In this document: positions 48,111-59,081 of the stretch, piece after piece
Numbering within the stretch: the first letter of the stretch is position 1
Layout of the letters: each line of letters starts with the position of its first letter
Source: Pseudomonas frederiksbergensis
GTDB lineage: Bacteria; Pseudomonadota; Gammaproteobacteria; Pseudomonadales; Pseudomonadaceae
Direction of reading: 5' to 3'
Assembly (NCBI RefSeq): GCF_003732665.1
Contig: NZ_MOBP01000001.1
Location: 477,466-541,465 of the forward strand
Length of the DNA: 64,000 nucleotides
Program-made: the position numbers and the translations under genes
The notes under the pieces: generated by a model
The model's input: the letters and a program-made list of their open reading frames with translations, nothing else
Database searches by the model: none
What the model was told of the DNA's origin: nothing

Positions 48111-49424
48111 TTAAACCGCATCCCGCGGCAACATCAACCCCAGCGGCAACCGCACCCGAGCCTCAAGCCCACCCCCGGACCGGTTACGCAGTTCAACATT
48201 CCCGCCATGCATCGAAGCAATCCGCTTCACGATCGCCAAGCCCAAACCAGTTCCCTTCCCGCCCCGTGCCCGATCACCCCGGGTAAACGGGTTGAAGATC
48301 GCTTCCAGTTCCGACGGATCAATCCCCGCCCCGCGATCCATCACGCTCAGCACCACATAGGGCGCGCTGGTGTCTCCGGACACATAAGCCGCGACTTCAA
48401 CGCCGTTGCCGGCATGGTTCAAGGCGTTGCCGATCAGGTTGTTCAGCAAGCGTTTCATCGATACCCGCCGTAGCGGAAACGGCTGGATCGGCTCCAGGCG
48501 CAACTGGACCTTTTGCTCGTTCTGGTTGTACGGCGCAGCCACTTCGCGCACCAGGTCCGTCAGGTCCACCTCTTCCACCGACTCGTCACGACCATCGCGA
48601 ATGAACGCGAGGAACTGGTCGAGAATCGCGTCCATGTCTTCGATGTCGCGCACCATGTCATCGCTGAGGTCGCTGTGATCGCCCATCAATTCCAGAGACA
48701 GCCGCAAACGGGTCAGCGGCGTGCGCAGGTCATGGGACACCCCGGCCAGCATCAATTCGCGCTCGCGCCCAGCCTGTTCGACGTCTTCGGCCATCTGGTT
48801 GAAGGCACGGTAAACCTCGGCCATTTCACTCGGCGTGTCGCTGATCGGCAGGCGCACGCTGCGGCCCTGGCCGAGCTGCCTTGCGGCATAGACCAGACGT
48901 TTCAACGGTTGATTGAGCTGGCTGACGAAGATCCACGCCGAAGCAGTGGACAGCAAGCCAATGGCGAGGAACCAGCCAAGTACGTTCCAGATTTTCTGGC
49001 CCCGCAACGGATGCGGGTACAACGGCACTTTCAGCCAGCCATCGCCCAGGCTCGGCGCCCTGACCCACAGCGCCGGCGGCGAATGCATGCGCAATCGGAC
49101 TTCAGTGTCGGCCCCCAGCTCTGCCTGCATTTGCCGCTGATAGATTTCGCTGTACGGCCAGTGTTGCTCGCCTTCCGGCACGCCAGCGCCGACGACCCGG
49201 ATCAAGGTCGCTGCATCGGCAATCTTCGCGCGGTTTTCTTCGTCGGCGGCCCAATAGGCGCGCAGCGTCAGGGCGACGCCGTGGCTGTATTGACGGTCCA
49301 CCAGCACGTCTTCGTTCATCAACAGATAAACCAGGGTCAGCGCTTTGGAAAACAGGACGACGATCAGCACCAGCCACAGGGTGCGGGAGAAGAAACTCTG
49401 GGGGAACCAAACGGGGGTTTTCAT
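48111..49424 (-). CDS. amgS: Envelope stress sensor kinase (EnvZ/AmgS type)
   Basis: A 437-residue membrane kinase: transmembrane segments at about 13-35 and 150-172, a short periplasmic domain between, HAMP (about 170-225), phospho-acceptor His in LAGVSHDLRTPLTRL (about residue 235), and ATPase boxes NLIGNALNHAG, DRGAGI, GTGLGLAI. Orthologue of P. aeruginosa AmgS, which with AmgR manages aminoglycoside/envelope stress, and of E. coli EnvZ. Lies downstream of amgR on the same strand with a REP-like element between. Confidence 0.92.
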   Translation of the reverse strand: MKTPVWFPQSFFSRTLWLVLIVVLFSKALTLVYLLMNEDVLVDRQYSHGVALTLRAYWAADEENRAKIADAATLIRVVGAGVPEGEQHWPYSEIYQRQMQAELGADTEVRLRMHSPPALWVRAPSLGDGWLKVPLYPHPLRGQKIWNVLGWFLAIGLLSTASAWIFVSQLNQPLKRLVYAARQLGQGRSVRLPISDTPSEMAEVYRAFNQMAEDVEQAGRERELMLAGVSHDLRTPLTRLRLSLELMGDHSDLSDDMVRDIEDMDAILDQFLAFIRDGRDESVEEVDLTDLVREVAAPYNQNEQKVQLRLEPIQPFPLRRVSMKRLLNNLIGNALNHAGNGVEVAAYVSGDTSAPYVVLSVMDRGAGIDPSELEAIFNPFTRGDRARGGKGTGLGLAIVKRIASMHGGNVELRNRSGGGLEARVRLPLGLMLPRDAV

Positions 49425-49443
49425 GGATAACCGCTACACACTT

Positions 49444-49518
49444 GCAGGAGCGAGCGATGCTCGCATATTGCGGATCGCGAGTCTGCGGACAACGTCGTCC
49501 GCAAACCCGCTCCTACAA
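49444..49518. repeat. Divergent REP-like inverted repeat between amgR and amgS
   Basis: GCAGGAGCGAGC ... GCAAACCCGCTCCTAC with an internal TGCGGA ... TCCGCA stem. It deviates from the main REP consensus, so is either an older element or another REP subfamily. Confidence 0.6.
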
Positions 49519-49526
49519 ATCGCCGA

Positions 49527-50267
49527 TCACTTGGTGGCGGCGCCATCCGGAACGAACACGTAACCCACGCCCCAAACGGTCTGGATGTAACGCGGTTTGG
49601 ACGGATCGGGCTCGATCATCCGGCGCAGACGGGAAATCTGCACGTCGATGGAACGTTCCAGGGCATCCCATTCCCGGCCACGGGCCAGGTTCATCAGCTT
49701 GTCGCGGGTCAGCGGTTGACGGGCGTTCATGACCAAGGCCTTGAGTACCGCGAACTCACCGGTGGTGAGCATGTGCACTTCATCGCCGCGTTTCAGTTCA
49801 CGGGTGGCCAGGGACAGTTCGTAGTCACCGAAAGTCACGCTTTCGTCTTCGCTGCCCGGTGCGCCCGGCACGGGTGCGGCCTGACGGCGCAGGACCGCTT
49901 TGACCCGCGCCATCAGCTCGTCCGGGTTGAACGGCTTGGCCAGGTAATCGTCGGCGCCCAGTTCCAGGCCCTTGATCCGGCTCAACTCATCGCCCTTGGC
50001 GGTGAGCATGATGATCGGGATCAGGTTGTTCGCGCCGCGCAGGCGGCGGCAGGCGGTCAAGCCGTCTTCGCCGGGCAACATCAGGTCGAGGACGACCAGG
50101 TTGAACACTTCACGCGCCAGCAGGCGATCCATCTGTTCGGTGTTCGGTACGGCGCGGGCACGGTAGCCCTTGCTGACGAAAAAGCGTTCCAGCAGGCTGC
50201 TCAGCCCTGGATCGTCATCAACAATAAGAATTTTTTCGCCTTCAGCATTGTTTGCAGTGCTGCTCAT
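49527..50267 (-). CDS. amgR: OmpR/AmgR response regulator
   Basis: A 246-residue OmpR-family regulator: receiver domain with the phospho-acceptor Asp in VVLDLMLPGEDGL (about residue 62) and winged helix at 145-240 (WDALERSIDVQISRLRRMIEPDP, ending GVGYVFVP). It is the cognate partner of the kinase gene downstream. In P. aeruginosa AmgRS is needed for intrinsic aminoglycoside tolerance. ATG at 50267. Confidence 0.93.
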   Translation of the reverse strand: MSSTANNAEGEKILIVDDDPGLSSLLERFFVSKGYRARAVPNTEQMDRLLAREVFNLVVLDLMLPGEDGLTACRRLRGANNLIPIIMLTAKGDELSRIKGLELGADDYLAKPFNPDELMARVKAVLRRQAAPVPGAPGSEDESVTFGDYELSLATRELKRGDEVHMLTTGEFAVLKALVMNARQPLTRDKLMNLARGREWDALERSIDVQISRLRRMIEPDPSKPRYIQTVWGVGYVFVPDGAATK

Positions 50268-50628
50268 TAGATGCTCCTTTTAGCTCGGCGCGCATTATGG
50301 CGTAGCTGCCGTTATACGCACCGTGTGCATTGTTAGCAGATTTTTCCTTCACCGCCAGAAAACCGGTATTTCTGCCTACAGGGTGCAATGCCCCCGAATG
50401 ACAGAACGCTGGTTATAATGCGCGGCGTTTTGTGTCAGGCAACGTCTGATCGTCACTGTAGGTGGCCGCTTTTTATTTTCACGGCCGGCGCAGTAATTGT
50501 TCGATTTCACGGGTCAACGGGATGCCTTTTGACCCAGGCAGCGGCGCAGGCCAGGCCGCTCAACCAGACTCGCCGGGCCTTTATCCCTGCGCCTGCGAGC
50601 CTGCTTTCACAATTTGTCAGGTGGTTTT
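50268..50628 (+). promoter_or_regulatory. Divergent promoter region of amgR and tex
   Basis: 361 bases with no gene. A near-consensus TATAAT at 50414-50419 reads toward tex; no clear -35. The AmgR side shows no obvious motif. The tex leader is about 210 bases long from there, so some control in the leader is possible. Confidence 0.5.
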
Positions 50629-52953
50629 ATGGACAGCATCAACAGCCGCATCGCCGAGGAACTCGGTGTACGCCCACAACAGGTCGAAGCGGCCGTCGCG
50701 CTACTCGATGAAGGCTCTACCGTTCCCTTCATCGCCCGCTACCGGAAAGAAGTGACCGGCAGCCTCGATGACATCCAGTTGCGGCATCTGGAAGAACGCC
50801 TGCGCTACCTGCGAGAACTCGACGAACGGCGCATCAGCATCCTGGCCAGTATCCAGGAGCAAGGCAAGCTGACCCCGCAACTCGAACGCGACATCAAGCT
50901 CGCCGACACCAAGACCCGCCTCGAAGACTTGTACCTGCCGTACAAGCAGAAGCGCCGCACCAAGGGCCAGATTGCCCTGGAAGCCGGCCTCGGCGAGCTG
51001 GCCGACGGCCTGTTCAACGACCCAAGCCTGACGCCAGAAGCCGAAGCCGCACGCTTCGTCGACGCCGAAAAAGGCGTGGCCGATGTGAAGGCCGCCCTGG
51101 AAGGCGCCAAATACATCCTGATGGAACGCTTCGCCGAAGACGCCGGCCTGCTGGACAAACTGCGCAGCTACTTGAAGCAGGAAGCCACCCTCAGTGCCCG
51201 CGTGATTGCCGGCAAGGAAGAGGAAGGCGCCAAGTTCCGCGACTATTTCGAACACGATGAACCGCTGAAAAGCATGCCATCGCACCGCGCGCTGGCGATT
51301 TTCCGTGGCCGCAACGAAGGCATTCTGAGCTCGGCGCTGAAAGTCGGCGACGAGTTGCCGGGCACCATGCACCCGTGTGAAGGCATGATCGGCCAGCAAT
51401 TCGGCATCCAGAACCAGAACCGCGCCGCCGACAAATGGCTGGGCGAAGTGGTGCGCTGGACCTGGAAGGTCAAGCTCTACACCCATTTGGAAACCGATCT
51501 GCTGGGCGAACTGCGCGACGGCGCCGAGACCGAAGCGATCAACGTGTTCGCGCACAACCTGCACGACTTGCTGCTGTCGGCCCCGGCCGGCCCGCGCGCC
51601 ACCCTGGGCCTCGACCCGGGCCTGCGCACCGGTTGCAAGGTCGCCGTGGTCGATTCCACCGGCAAGCTGCTGGATCACGCCACGGTTTACCCGCACGTGC
51701 CGCACAACAAGTGGGACCAGACCATCGCGATCCTCGCCGCCCTGTGCGCCAAGCACTCCGTGGACCTGATCGCCATCGGCAACGGCACCGCCAGCCGTGA
51801 AACCGACAAACTGGCTGCTGAGCTGATCAAAAAATACCCAGCGATGAAGATGACCAAAGTCATGGTGTCCGAGGCCGGTGCATCGGTTTACTCGGCGTCG
51901 GAACTGGCTTCCAAGGAATTCCCGGATCTGGACGTGTCGATCCGTGGCGCGGTGTCGATTGCTCGGCGCTTGCAGGATCCGCTGGCGGAGTTGGTGAAGA
52001 TCGACCCGAAATCCATCGGTGTCGGCCAGTACCAGCACGACGTGTCGCAGCTGAAACTGGCGCGCGGCCTGGACGCGGTGGTCGAAGACTGCGTAAACGC
52101 CGTGGGCGTGGACGTGAACACCGCTTCCGTGGCGCTGCTGGCCCGCATCTCCGGCCTCAATGCGACCCTGGCACAGAACATCGTCAGCCACCGCGACGAG
52201 CACGGCGCGTTCAAAACCCGTGCGGCGCTGAAGAAAGTCGCGCGTCTGGGCGAAAAAACCTTCGAACAGGCTGCCGGTTTCCTACGCGTGATGAACGGCG
52301 ACAACCCGCTGGATTCCTCGGCGGTTCACCCGGAAGCCTATCCACTGGTGCAGCGCATTGCCGCTGAAACCGACCGTGATATCCGCTCGTTGATCGGCGA
52401 CGCAAGCTTCCTCAAGCGCCTCGATCCGAAGAAGTACACCGATGAGACCTTCGGTCTGCCAACGGTCACCGACATCCTGCAAGAACTGGAAAAACCTGGC
52501 CGCGACCCGCGTCCCGAGTTCAAGACCGCCGAGTTCCAGGAAGGCGTCGAAGACCTTAAGGACCTGCAACTGGGGATGATCCTCGAAGGCGTGGTGACCA
52601 ACGTGACCAACTTCGGCGCGTTCGTCGATATCGGCGTGCATCAGGACGGTTTGGTGCACATCTCTGCGCTTTCGGAGAAGTTCATCAAGGATCCACGGGA
52701 AGCGGTGAAGGCCGGTGATGTGGTGAAAGTGAAGGTCATGGAAGTCGATATCCCGCGCAAACGCGTCGGCCTGTCGATGCGCATGAGCGACACCCCGGGC
52801 GAGAAAATCGACGGTGCCCGTGGTGCACGTCCGGGTTCGGCCCCGCGCCAATCCCAGAACAACGCACCGCGCAAGGAAACCACGGCAGCGGCCCCGGCCA
52901 ACAACGCCATGGCTTCGCTGTTCGCCAACGCCAAGCAGTTGAAGAAACGCTAA
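50629..52953 (+). CDS. tex: Transcription accessory protein Tex
   Basis: A 774-residue Tex protein. N-terminal helix-turn-helix and helical domain (1-310), YqgF-like RNase-H fold domain (320-450, [17 protein letters not shown]), helix-hairpin-helix (500-560) and S1 RNA-binding domain at about 645-715 ([24 protein letters not shown]). Length is normal. It associates with RNA polymerase and RNA. The ATG at 50629 with AGGTGG is preferred to the GTG five codons upstream. Stop shares one base with the thioesterase start. Confidence 0.95.
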   Translation: MDSINSRIAEELGVRPQQVEAAVALLDEGSTVPFIARYRKEVTGSLDDIQLRHLEERLRYLRELDERRISILASIQEQGKLTPQLERDIKLADTKTRLEDLYLPYKQKRRTKGQIALEAGLGELADGLFNDPSLTPEAEAARFVDAEKGVADVKAALEGAKYILMERFAEDAGLLDKLRSYLKQEATLSARVIAGKEEEGAKFRDYFEHDEPLKSMPSHRALAIFRGRNEGILSSALKVGDELPGTMHPCEGMIGQQFGIQNQNRAADKWLGEVVRWTWKVKLYTHLETDLLGELRDGAETEAINVFAHNLHDLLLSAPAGPRATLGLDPGLRTGCKVAVVDSTGKLLDHATVYPHVPHNKWDQTIAILAALCAKHSVDLIAIGNGTASRETDKLAAELIKKYPAMKMTKVMVSEAGASVYSASELASKEFPDLDVSIRGAVSIARRLQDPLAELVKIDPKSIGVGQYQHDVSQLKLARGLDAVVEDCVNAVGVDVNTASVALLARISGLNATLAQNIVSHRDEHGAFKTRAALKKVARLGEKTFEQAAGFLRVMNGDNPLDSSAVHPEAYPLVQRIAAETDRDIRSLIGDASFLKRLDPKKYTDETFGLPTVTDILQELEKPGRDPRPEFKTAEFQEGVEDLKDLQLGMILEGVVTNVTNFGAFVDIGVHQDGLVHISALSEKFIKDPREAVKAGDVVKVKVMEVDIPRKRVGLSMRMSDTPGEKIDGARGARPGSAPRQSQNNAPRKETTAAAPANNAMASLFANAKQLKKR

Positions 52954-53336
52954 TGGAGATCCCCGCCGGCCTGACCGAAAGCGCTTTTTTCAAGCTGCTG
53001 GGCTGTCGCTTGCACAGCCTGGAAACCGGGGTGGCGCAAGTCGCCCTGGCACTTGAGCCAGAACTGCGCAATCGCGGCGGCAAGCTGCACGGCGGGGCGT
53101 TGTTCAGTCTGGTGGACATTGCCATGGGGCTGGCCTGCTCCAGCACCCACGGCTTTGACCAGCAGAGCGCGACCATCGAATGCAAGATCAACTACATTCG
53201 CGCCGTATCCGAGGGCGAAGTGATGTGCACGGCGCGGGTGATTCATCCGGGCCGTCGCACGCTGGTGGTCGAAGCCGACGTGATGCAGGGCGACAAACTG
53301 GTCGCAAAAGCGCAAGGCACGTTCGCTGTCCTGTAG
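52953..53336 (+). CDS. PaaI family thioesterase
   Basis: A 127-residue hotdog thioesterase. The PaaI/HGG motif RGGKLHGGALFSLVDIAMGLA is complete, with the HGG and the catalytic Asp in the helix. It hydrolyses acyl- or aryl-CoA esters. Starts by sharing one base with the tex stop (TAATG), hence translationally coupled to tex, as in P. aeruginosa (tex, thioesterase, gshA). The link to tex function is unexplained. Confidence 0.9.
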   Translation: MEIPAGLTESAFFKLLGCRLHSLETGVAQVALALEPELRNRGGKLHGGALFSLVDIAMGLACSSTHGFDQQSATIECKINYIRAVSEGEVMCTARVIHPGRRTLVVEADVMQGDKLVAKAQGTFAVL

Positions 53337-53393
53337 ATGAAAGCCATCATTTTGAGTTAATTTCAGCGCTGTGACCGTAGCGCCGAAATTCCC

Positions 53394-53483
53394 TGTGGGA
53401 GCGGGCTTGCTCGCGAAGGCGGTGTATCAGGCAATTCATGTGTTGACTGACACTCCCTCTTCGCGAGCAAGCCCGCTCCCACA
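53394..53483. repeat. REPIN, 90 bp
   Basis: Inverted REP pair of the 90-bp class, inner sequence GTTGACTGACACTCCCTC. Between the thioesterase gene and gshA. Confidence 0.95.
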
Positions 53484-53594
53484 TTGATTGCGGCTCGTTC
53501 CAAAACCAGGCGAAAACGCCAGTTTTAACTTCACCCTTGTAGACCGTCTTGCCCACCCCCATATTGGGGCGACTGACGCGTGAAGGAATCCAAC

Positions 53595-55178
53595 TTGAGC
53601 GAACTTCTCAACCGCCGCCTGGCTCTGCTCGGCGAGCGCGCTAACCTCTCTCTGCTCGAACAGTGCCTTCACGGCATCGAACGTGAATGCCTGCGCGTGA
53701 CCGGCGAAGGTCGCCTGGCGCAAACGCCGCACCCGGAAGAATTGGGTTCCGCGCTGACCAACGAACAAATCACCACCGATTATTCCGAATCGCTGCTGGA
53801 GTTCATCACGCCCGCCCTGCCCGACCCGGCAGACACCCTGGCGAGTCTGGACAGCATTCACCGTTTTGCCTACAGCAAGCTCGGCAACGAGTTTCTGTGG
53901 AGTCCATCGATGCCGTGTCCATTGCCGGCCGAGGAAGACATCCCGATCGCCTATTACGGCACGTCCAACATCGGTCAGCTCAAGTACGTCTACCGCAAGG
54001 GCCTGGCCCTGCGCTACGGCAAGACCATGCAGTGCATCGCCGGGATTCACTACAACTTTTCCCTGCCGGAACAGCTCTGGCCGCTGCTCAAGGAAGCCGA
54101 AGGCTTTGTTGGCACCGACCGCGATTATCAGTCGTCGGCCTACATTGCGCTGATCCGCAACTTCCGTCGCTACAGTTGGCTGCTGATGTACCTGTTCGGT
54201 GCTTCTCCTGCGCTGGATGCCGGTTTCCTGCGCGGTCGTTCGCACCAGTTGGAACAACTTGATCCGGACACCTTATACCTGCCGTACGCCACCAGCCTGC
54301 GCATGAGCGACCTCGGTTACCAGAGCAACGCCCAGGCCGGCCTGACGCCGTGCTACAACGATTTGGTCAGCTACACCGACAGCCTGCGCAAAGCGGTGGC
54401 CACGCCTTACGCGCCATACGTGGAAGTCGGTACGCACAAGGACGGTGAGTGGGTTCAGCTCAACACCAACATCCTGCAGATCGAAAACGAGTACTACTCC
54501 AACATCCGCCCGAAACGCGTGACCTACACCGGCGAGCGGCCGATCCAGGCGCTGGTGGCCCGTGGCATCCAGTACGTTGAAGTACGCTGCCTGGACATCA
54601 ACCCGTTCCTGCCGATGGGCATCGACCTGACGGAATCGCGGTTCCTCGACGCGTTCCTGCTGTACTGCGCGCTGAACGACAGCCCGCTGCTGGCCGCCAA
54701 CACCTGCAACAACGCGACCACCAACTTCCTCAGCGTGGTCAAGGAAGGTCGCCGTCCGGGCCTGCAATTGCAGCGCGACGGTCAACCGGTGGACCTGAAG
54801 GAATGGGCCACCGAATTGCTGGAGAAGATTGCTCCGCTGGCGGCGTTGCTGGATCAAAGCCATGGCGGCGATGCCCACAGCAAGGCGCTGGACGTGCAGT
54901 TGGAGAAGGTCAAGGATCCGTCCCGCACCCCGTCCGCCCAAGTATTGGCGGCGATGGCCGAGCATAAGGAAAGCTTTGCCCAGTTCTCCCTGCGCCAGAG
55001 CCGTGTACACGCGGAGTACTTCCGCAGTGAGCCGTTGAGCGTTGAGGAACAGGCGAAGTTTGAAGCGCGGGCGCGTTCCTCGCTGGCCGAACAGGCGGAA
55101 CTGGAGCAGAACGAAGTCGGCGATTTCGATGTGTTTGTCGGGTCGTATCAGGCGAGCATTCTGGCGATTAGTAACTAA
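53595..55178 (+). CDS. gshA: Glutamate-cysteine ligase
   Basis: A 527-residue gamma-glutamylcysteine synthetase, the first enzyme of glutathione synthesis. Family signatures are [27 protein letters not shown] and [12 protein letters not shown]. The TTG at 53595 is preferred over the GTG at 53580 because AAGGA lies seven bases before it and homologues begin [13 protein letters not shown]. Rare start codons fit tight expression. Length matches gamma-proteobacterial GshA. Confidence 0.95.
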   Translation: MSELLNRRLALLGERANLSLLEQCLHGIERECLRVTGEGRLAQTPHPEELGSALTNEQITTDYSESLLEFITPALPDPADTLASLDSIHRFAYSKLGNEFLWSPSMPCPLPAEEDIPIAYYGTSNIGQLKYVYRKGLALRYGKTMQCIAGIHYNFSLPEQLWPLLKEAEGFVGTDRDYQSSAYIALIRNFRRYSWLLMYLFGASPALDAGFLRGRSHQLEQLDPDTLYLPYATSLRMSDLGYQSNAQAGLTPCYNDLVSYTDSLRKAVATPYAPYVEVGTHKDGEWVQLNTNILQIENEYYSNIRPKRVTYTGERPIQALVARGIQYVEVRCLDINPFLPMGIDLTESRFLDAFLLYCALNDSPLLAANTCNNATTNFLSVVKEGRRPGLQLQRDGQPVDLKEWATELLEKIAPLAALLDQSHGGDAHSKALDVQLEKVKDPSRTPSAQVLAAMAEHKESFAQFSLRQSRVHAEYFRSEPLSVEEQAKFEARARSSLAEQAELEQNEVGDFDVFVGSYQASILAISN

Positions 55179-55196
55179 CCTGCAAAGCAGGTTCCC

Positions 55197-55228
55197 TGTG
55201 GGAGCGGGCTTGCTCGCGAAGGCGGTGT
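55197..55228. repeat. Single REP sequence
   Basis: One TGTGGGAGCGGGCTTGCTCG arm without a partner, directly before a different palindromic repeat (55232-55333). Confidence 0.85.
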
Positions 55229-55231
55229 CTT

Positions 55232-55333
55232 GATCGTTCCCACGCTCTGCGTGGGAATGCCTCAAGGGACGCTCCGCGTCCAGTGACGCGGAGCGTCACG
55301 GGCTGCATTCCCACGCAGAGCGTGGGAACGATC
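55232..55333. repeat. Palindromic intergenic element, 102 bp, copy 1
   Basis: Starts GATCGTTCCCACGCTCTGCG and ends with the reverse complement, CGCAGAGCGTGGGAACGATC. The centre carries the second palindrome GACGCTCCGCGTC ... GACGCGGAGCGTC. A related 104-bp copy is at 59200-59303, flanking the tau region on the other side. Not related in sequence to the REP family here. Confidence 0.9.
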
Positions 55334-55456
55334 TGGTGAAGTGCTTAGAATTTTCCGCTCATAAGCTCATTCGAAAAAGTTATTTATTTTCGGATTCTTA
55401 TATCATTTAGTCTCCTTTCACGCCGATCCTCGGTCGCCTGACAAGGAGCTTCTCCA
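55334..55456 (+). promoter_or_regulatory. tau operon promoter region
   Basis: AT-rich stretch with TTCGAAAAAGTTATTTATTTT followed by TTCGGATTCTTATATCATT, the kind of sequence seen at sulfate-starvation (CysB/Cbl) promoters of Pseudomonas sulfonate operons. -10 like TATATC or TATCAT. AAGGAG lies at 55443-55448 before tauA. Factor binding is inferred. Confidence 0.5.
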
Positions 55457-56434
55457 ATGAAACTGAATTTCCCTCTTCGCCTCCTGGCGGCCGCGTCTTT
55501 GGCTGCGGCGAGTTTCTTTGCCCAGGCGGCTGACGTCACCGTCGCCTACCAGACCACCGTCGACCCGGCCAAAGTCGCCCAGGCCGACGGCGCGTACGAA
55601 AAAGCCACCAACGCCAAGATCGACTGGCGCAAATTCGACAACGGTGCCGACATCATCGCCGCCATCGCTTCCGGCGACGTGCAGATTGGCTACCTCGGTT
55701 CCAGCCCTCTGACGGCCGCAATCACCCGCAAAGTCCCGGTCGAAACGTTCCTGATCGCCACCCAGATCGGCGCCGCTGAAGCGCTGGTCGCTCGCGACGG
55801 TTCCGGGATCAAGACCCCGCAGGACCTGATCGGCAAGAAAATCGCCGTGCCGTTCGTGTCCACCGGTCACTACAGCCTGCTGGCCGCGCTGAAGCACTGG
55901 AACATCGATCCATCGAAAGTCACCATCCTCAACCTCGCGCCGCCGGCCATCGTCGCCGCTTGGAAACGCGGTGATATCGACGCCACTTACGTTTGGGACC
56001 CGGCACTCGGTGTAGCCAAGGAAAACGGCAAAGTGCTGATCACCTCCGGCGAGCTGGCCAAGTTCGGCGCACCGACCTTCGATGCCTGGATCGTGCGTAA
56101 AGACTTCGCCGAGAAGCACCCGGAAATCGTCACCGCATTCGCCAAAGTGACCCTCGACGCCTACGCCGACTACCGCAAGGATCCGAAAGCCTGGCTCGCC
56201 AACCAATCCAACGTCGACAAACTGGTGAAGCTGTCCGGGGCCAAAGCCACCGACATTCCATTGCTGCTGCAAGGCAACGTCTACCCGTTGGCGGCTGATC
56301 AAGTGATCACCCTCGGCGCACCGACCACCAAAGCCATCACCGACACCGCCGCGTTCCTGAAGGAACAAGGCAAAGTCGAGGCCGTGCTGCCGGATTACGC
56401 CCCGTACGTCAGCTCTAAATACATCACCAACTGA
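55457..56434 (+). CDS. tauA: Taurine ABC transporter substrate-binding protein
   Basis: A 325-residue periplasmic binding protein with a signal peptide of about 25 residues (MKLNFPLRLLAAASL...FAQA). The core (VTVAYQTTVDPAKVAQADGAYEKATNAKIDWRKFDNG ... IGYLGSSPLTAAIT) is typical of TauA. It delivers taurine to TauBC under sulfate starvation. AAGGAG before the ATG. First gene of tauABC-tauD. Confidence 0.94.
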   Translation: MKLNFPLRLLAAASLAAASFFAQAADVTVAYQTTVDPAKVAQADGAYEKATNAKIDWRKFDNGADIIAAIASGDVQIGYLGSSPLTAAITRKVPVETFLIATQIGAAEALVARDGSGIKTPQDLIGKKIAVPFVSTGHYSLLAALKHWNIDPSKVTILNLAPPAIVAAWKRGDIDATYVWDPALGVAKENGKVLITSGELAKFGAPTFDAWIVRKDFAEKHPEIVTAFAKVTLDAYADYRKDPKAWLANQSNVDKLVKLSGAKATDIPLLLQGNVYPLAADQVITLGAPTTKAITDTAAFLKEQGKVEAVLPDYAPYVSSKYITN

Positions 56435-56449
56435 TCGGAGTTAACCGCG

Positions 56450-57244
56450 ATGGCTTTGCTACAGCTGGAGCGCATCAGCGCACAGTACCCCGGCAGTCCG
56501 GAACCGGTGCTGGCGGATATTTCCTTGAGCCTGGGGCCCCAGCAATTGCTGGTGGCCCTCGGCCCGTCCGGCAGTGGCAAGACTTCGCTGTTGAACCTGA
56601 TCGCCGGTTTCGTCGAACCCAGCGCCGGGCGCATCACCCTCGATGGCGTGCCGGTCAAAGGCCCGAGCGCCGAACGTGGCGTGGTGTTTCAGGACGATGC
56701 GCTGCTGCCCTGGCAGGACGTGCTGGCCAACGTTGGATTCGGTCTGGAACTGGCAGGTGTTTCCAAAGACAAACGCGAGATCCGCGCCCGGGAAATGCTC
56801 GCGCTGGTGGACCTTTCCGGTTTCGAAAACCGTCGCATCTGGCAGCTCTCGGGCGGCCAGAAGCAACGTGTCGGCCTCGCCCGCGCCCTCGCCGCTGATC
56901 CACGTGTGTTGCTGATGGACGAACCCTTCGGCGCCCTCGATGCCTTCACCCGCGAACAGATGCAAGAGCTGTTGCTGCAAGTCTGGCAGCGCACCGCCAA
57001 ACCGGTGTTCCTGATCACCCACGACATCGAAGAAGCGGTGTTCCTCGCCACTGACTTGATTCTGTTGGCACCGAATCCTGGGCAAATCGTCGAGCGCCTG
57101 AGCCTGGACTTCGGTCAGCGTTACGCCGCCGGTGAGTCGGCACGGGCGATCAAATCCGACCCGCGCTTTATCGAAACCCGCGAACACGTCCTCGCCAAAG
57201 TGTTCTCCCAACGCAGCGCCGCCACGCGGCAGGAGCGCGCATGA
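56450..57244 (+). CDS. tauB: Taurine ABC transporter ATP-binding protein
   Basis: A 264-residue ABC ATPase: Walker [10 protein letters not shown] (about 40-48), Q-loop, signature [15 protein letters not shown], Walker [18 protein letters not shown]-loop THDIEEA. It energises uptake of taurine with TauC. The stop TGA overlaps the tauC ATG by four bases. 15 bases after tauA. Confidence 0.94.
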   Translation: MALLQLERISAQYPGSPEPVLADISLSLGPQQLLVALGPSGSGKTSLLNLIAGFVEPSAGRITLDGVPVKGPSAERGVVFQDDALLPWQDVLANVGFGLELAGVSKDKREIRAREMLALVDLSGFENRRIWQLSGGQKQRVGLARALAADPRVLLMDEPFGALDAFTREQMQELLLQVWQRTAKPVFLITHDIEEAVFLATDLILLAPNPGQIVERLSLDFGQRYAAGESARAIKSDPRFIETREHVLAKVFSQRSAATRQERA

Positions 57245-58074
57245 GCAGCTATGAAATTCCGGCCGTGACGGTTAAACCCGGTTCGACGGTGATTCCGGTG
57301 CGGCGCAGTGTGAGCACCCGCTGGATCAGCGTGCTGACGCTGGTCGCTCTGGTGTTCATCTGGTGGGCCGTCACCGCCACCGGCATGATCGAACCGCTGT
57401 TCCTGCCACCGCCGTCCGCCGTGCTGCAAAAAGGCTGGCTGCTGGCGACTACCGGCTATATGGATTCGACCTTGTGGCAGCACTTGGGTGCGAGCCTCAA
57501 ACGCATCGGCCTCGGTCTTGGTTTCGCGGTGTTGACCGCCGTGCCGGTCGGGATTGCCATCGGCCACAACCGCATCGCTCGCGGGATTCTCGATCCGCTG
57601 ATCGAGTTCTACCGCCCGATTCCACCGCTGGCTTACCTGCCACTGATCGTGATCTGGTGCGGCATCGGTGAGTTGTCGAAAGTCTTGTTGATCTACCTGG
57701 CGATCTTCGCCCCGATTGCCATCGCCACGGCTACTGGCGTGCGCACGGTCGACCCGGCCAAATTGCGCGCCGCACAGTCCTTGGGCGCGACCCGGGCGCA
57801 GTTGATTCGGCATGTGATTCTGCCGAGCGCGCTGCCGGATATCTTGACCGGGGTGCGGATTGGTTTGGGCGTGGGTTGGTCGACGCTGGTCGCTGCCGAA
57901 CTGATCGCCGCTACCAGCGGTTTGGGTTTCATGGTGCAGTCGGCGGCGCAGTTCCTGGTCACCGATGTGGTGGTGCTGGGGATTCTGGTGATCGCCCTGA
58001 TCGCCTTTGCCATGGAAATGGGCTTGCGCGCCCTGCAACGCAAACTGGTGCCGTGGCACGGCCAGGCCCACTAA
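57241..58074 (+). CDS. tauC: Taurine ABC transporter permease
   Basis: A 277-residue inner-membrane permease with six transmembrane segments and the EAA-like loop [28 protein letters not shown] that contacts the ATPase. Coupled with tauB by ATGA. The stop is followed after ten bases by a REPIN, and then by tauD. Confidence 0.94.
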   Translation: MSSYEIPAVTVKPGSTVIPVRRSVSTRWISVLTLVALVFIWWAVTATGMIEPLFLPPPSAVLQKGWLLATTGYMDSTLWQHLGASLKRIGLGLGFAVLTAVPVGIAIGHNRIARGILDPLIEFYRPIPPLAYLPLIVIWCGIGELSKVLLIYLAIFAPIAIATATGVRTVDPAKLRAAQSLGATRAQLIRHVILPSALPDILTGVRIGLGVGWSTLVAAELIAATSGLGFMVQSAAQFLVTDVVVLGILVIALIAFAMEMGLRALQRKLVPWHGQAH

Positions 58075-58084
58075 AAATCATTCA

Positions 58085-58173
58085 TGTGGGAGCGGGCTTG
58101 CTCGCGAAAGCGGTACATCAGTCGCAGCCATGTTGCCTGACACACCGTATTCGCGAGCAAGCCCGCTCCCACA
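58085..58173. repeat. REPIN inside the tau operon, 89 bp
   Basis: Inverted REP pair lying between tauC (stop 58074) and tauD (start 58208), genes usually contiguous. As RNA it would form a long hairpin in the tauABCD message and could lower tauD expression or stabilise the upstream message. Confidence 0.95.
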
Positions 58174-58207
58174 AAAAGCTCGGCATCCAGGATTGAAGAG
58201 AAAGATC

Positions 58208-59050
58208 ATGAGCACCCTGACCATCATCCCCCTCAGCTCGGCCCTCGGCGCGCAAATCAGCGGCGTCGACATCAGCCAGCCGCTGCCTGCGCAACTGCGT
58301 GACGCCATCGAACAAGCGCTGCTCAAGCACCAGGTGTTGTTCTTCCGCAATCAACCGATCACGCCGCAACAACAGGCACGTTTCGCCGCGAATTTCGGCG
58401 ACCTGCACATTCACCCGATCTACCCAAACGTGCCGGAACAACCGGAAGTGCTGATCCTCGACACCGCCGTCACCGACGTGCGCGACAACGCGATCTGGCA
58501 CACCGACGTCACCTTCCTGCCGACCCCGGCCATGGGCGCGGTGCTCAGCGCCAAGTTGCTGCCGGAGTTTGGCGGGGACACGTTATGGGCCAGCGGGATT
58601 GCGGCGTATGAGGCGTTGTCGGCGCCGATGAAAACCTTGCTCGAAGGGCTGACTGCGACGCACGATTTCACCCGTTCATTCCCGCTCGAACGCTACGGCA
58701 ACACGCCTGAGGCGCTGGCGCAGTGGGAAGAAGCCCGACGCAAGAATCCACCACTGTCACACCCGGTGATCCGCACGCATCCGGTGAGCGGGCGTCGGTC
58801 GTTGTTCGTCAATGAAGGGTTTACGTCGAAGATCAATGAATTGTCGGAGACGGAAAGCGAGGCGATTTTGAAGCTGCTGTTTGCACACGCCACGCGGCCG
58901 GAATTCACCATTCGCTGGCGTTGGCAGAAGGATGACATAGCGTTCTGGGACAACCGCGTGACCCAGCATTACGCGGTGGACGACTACCGCCCGGCGCGGC
59001 GGGTGATGCAGCGGGCGACGGTGTTGGGGGATGTGCCGTTTTTTCGCTAA
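58208..59050 (+). CDS. tauD: Taurine dioxygenase
   Basis: A 280-residue Fe(II)/2-oxoglutarate dioxygenase that releases sulfite from taurine, giving aminoacetaldehyde. Iron ligands: His and Asp in IWHTDVTF (about residues 97-99) and the distal His in [10 protein letters not shown], with Arg residues for 2-oxoglutarate near the end ([10 protein letters not shown]). ATG at 58208. Works on taurine brought in by TauABC. Confidence 0.95.
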   Translation: MSTLTIIPLSSALGAQISGVDISQPLPAQLRDAIEQALLKHQVLFFRNQPITPQQQARFAANFGDLHIHPIYPNVPEQPEVLILDTAVTDVRDNAIWHTDVTFLPTPAMGAVLSAKLLPEFGGDTLWASGIAAYEALSAPMKTLLEGLTATHDFTRSFPLERYGNTPEALAQWEEARRKNPPLSHPVIRTHPVSGRRSLFVNEGFTSKINELSETESEAILKLLFAHATRPEFTIRWRWQKDDIAFWDNRVTQHYAVDDYRPARRVMQRATVLGDVPFFR

Positions 59051-59081
59051 TCCCTAATGCCTGCAGTGCCTGAGCTGATGC

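Noticed and set aside
50701..52203. 500-residue open frame antisense to tex
   Set aside because: Mirror frame of a well-conserved gene; rich in His/Arg/Gln as usual for such shadows.
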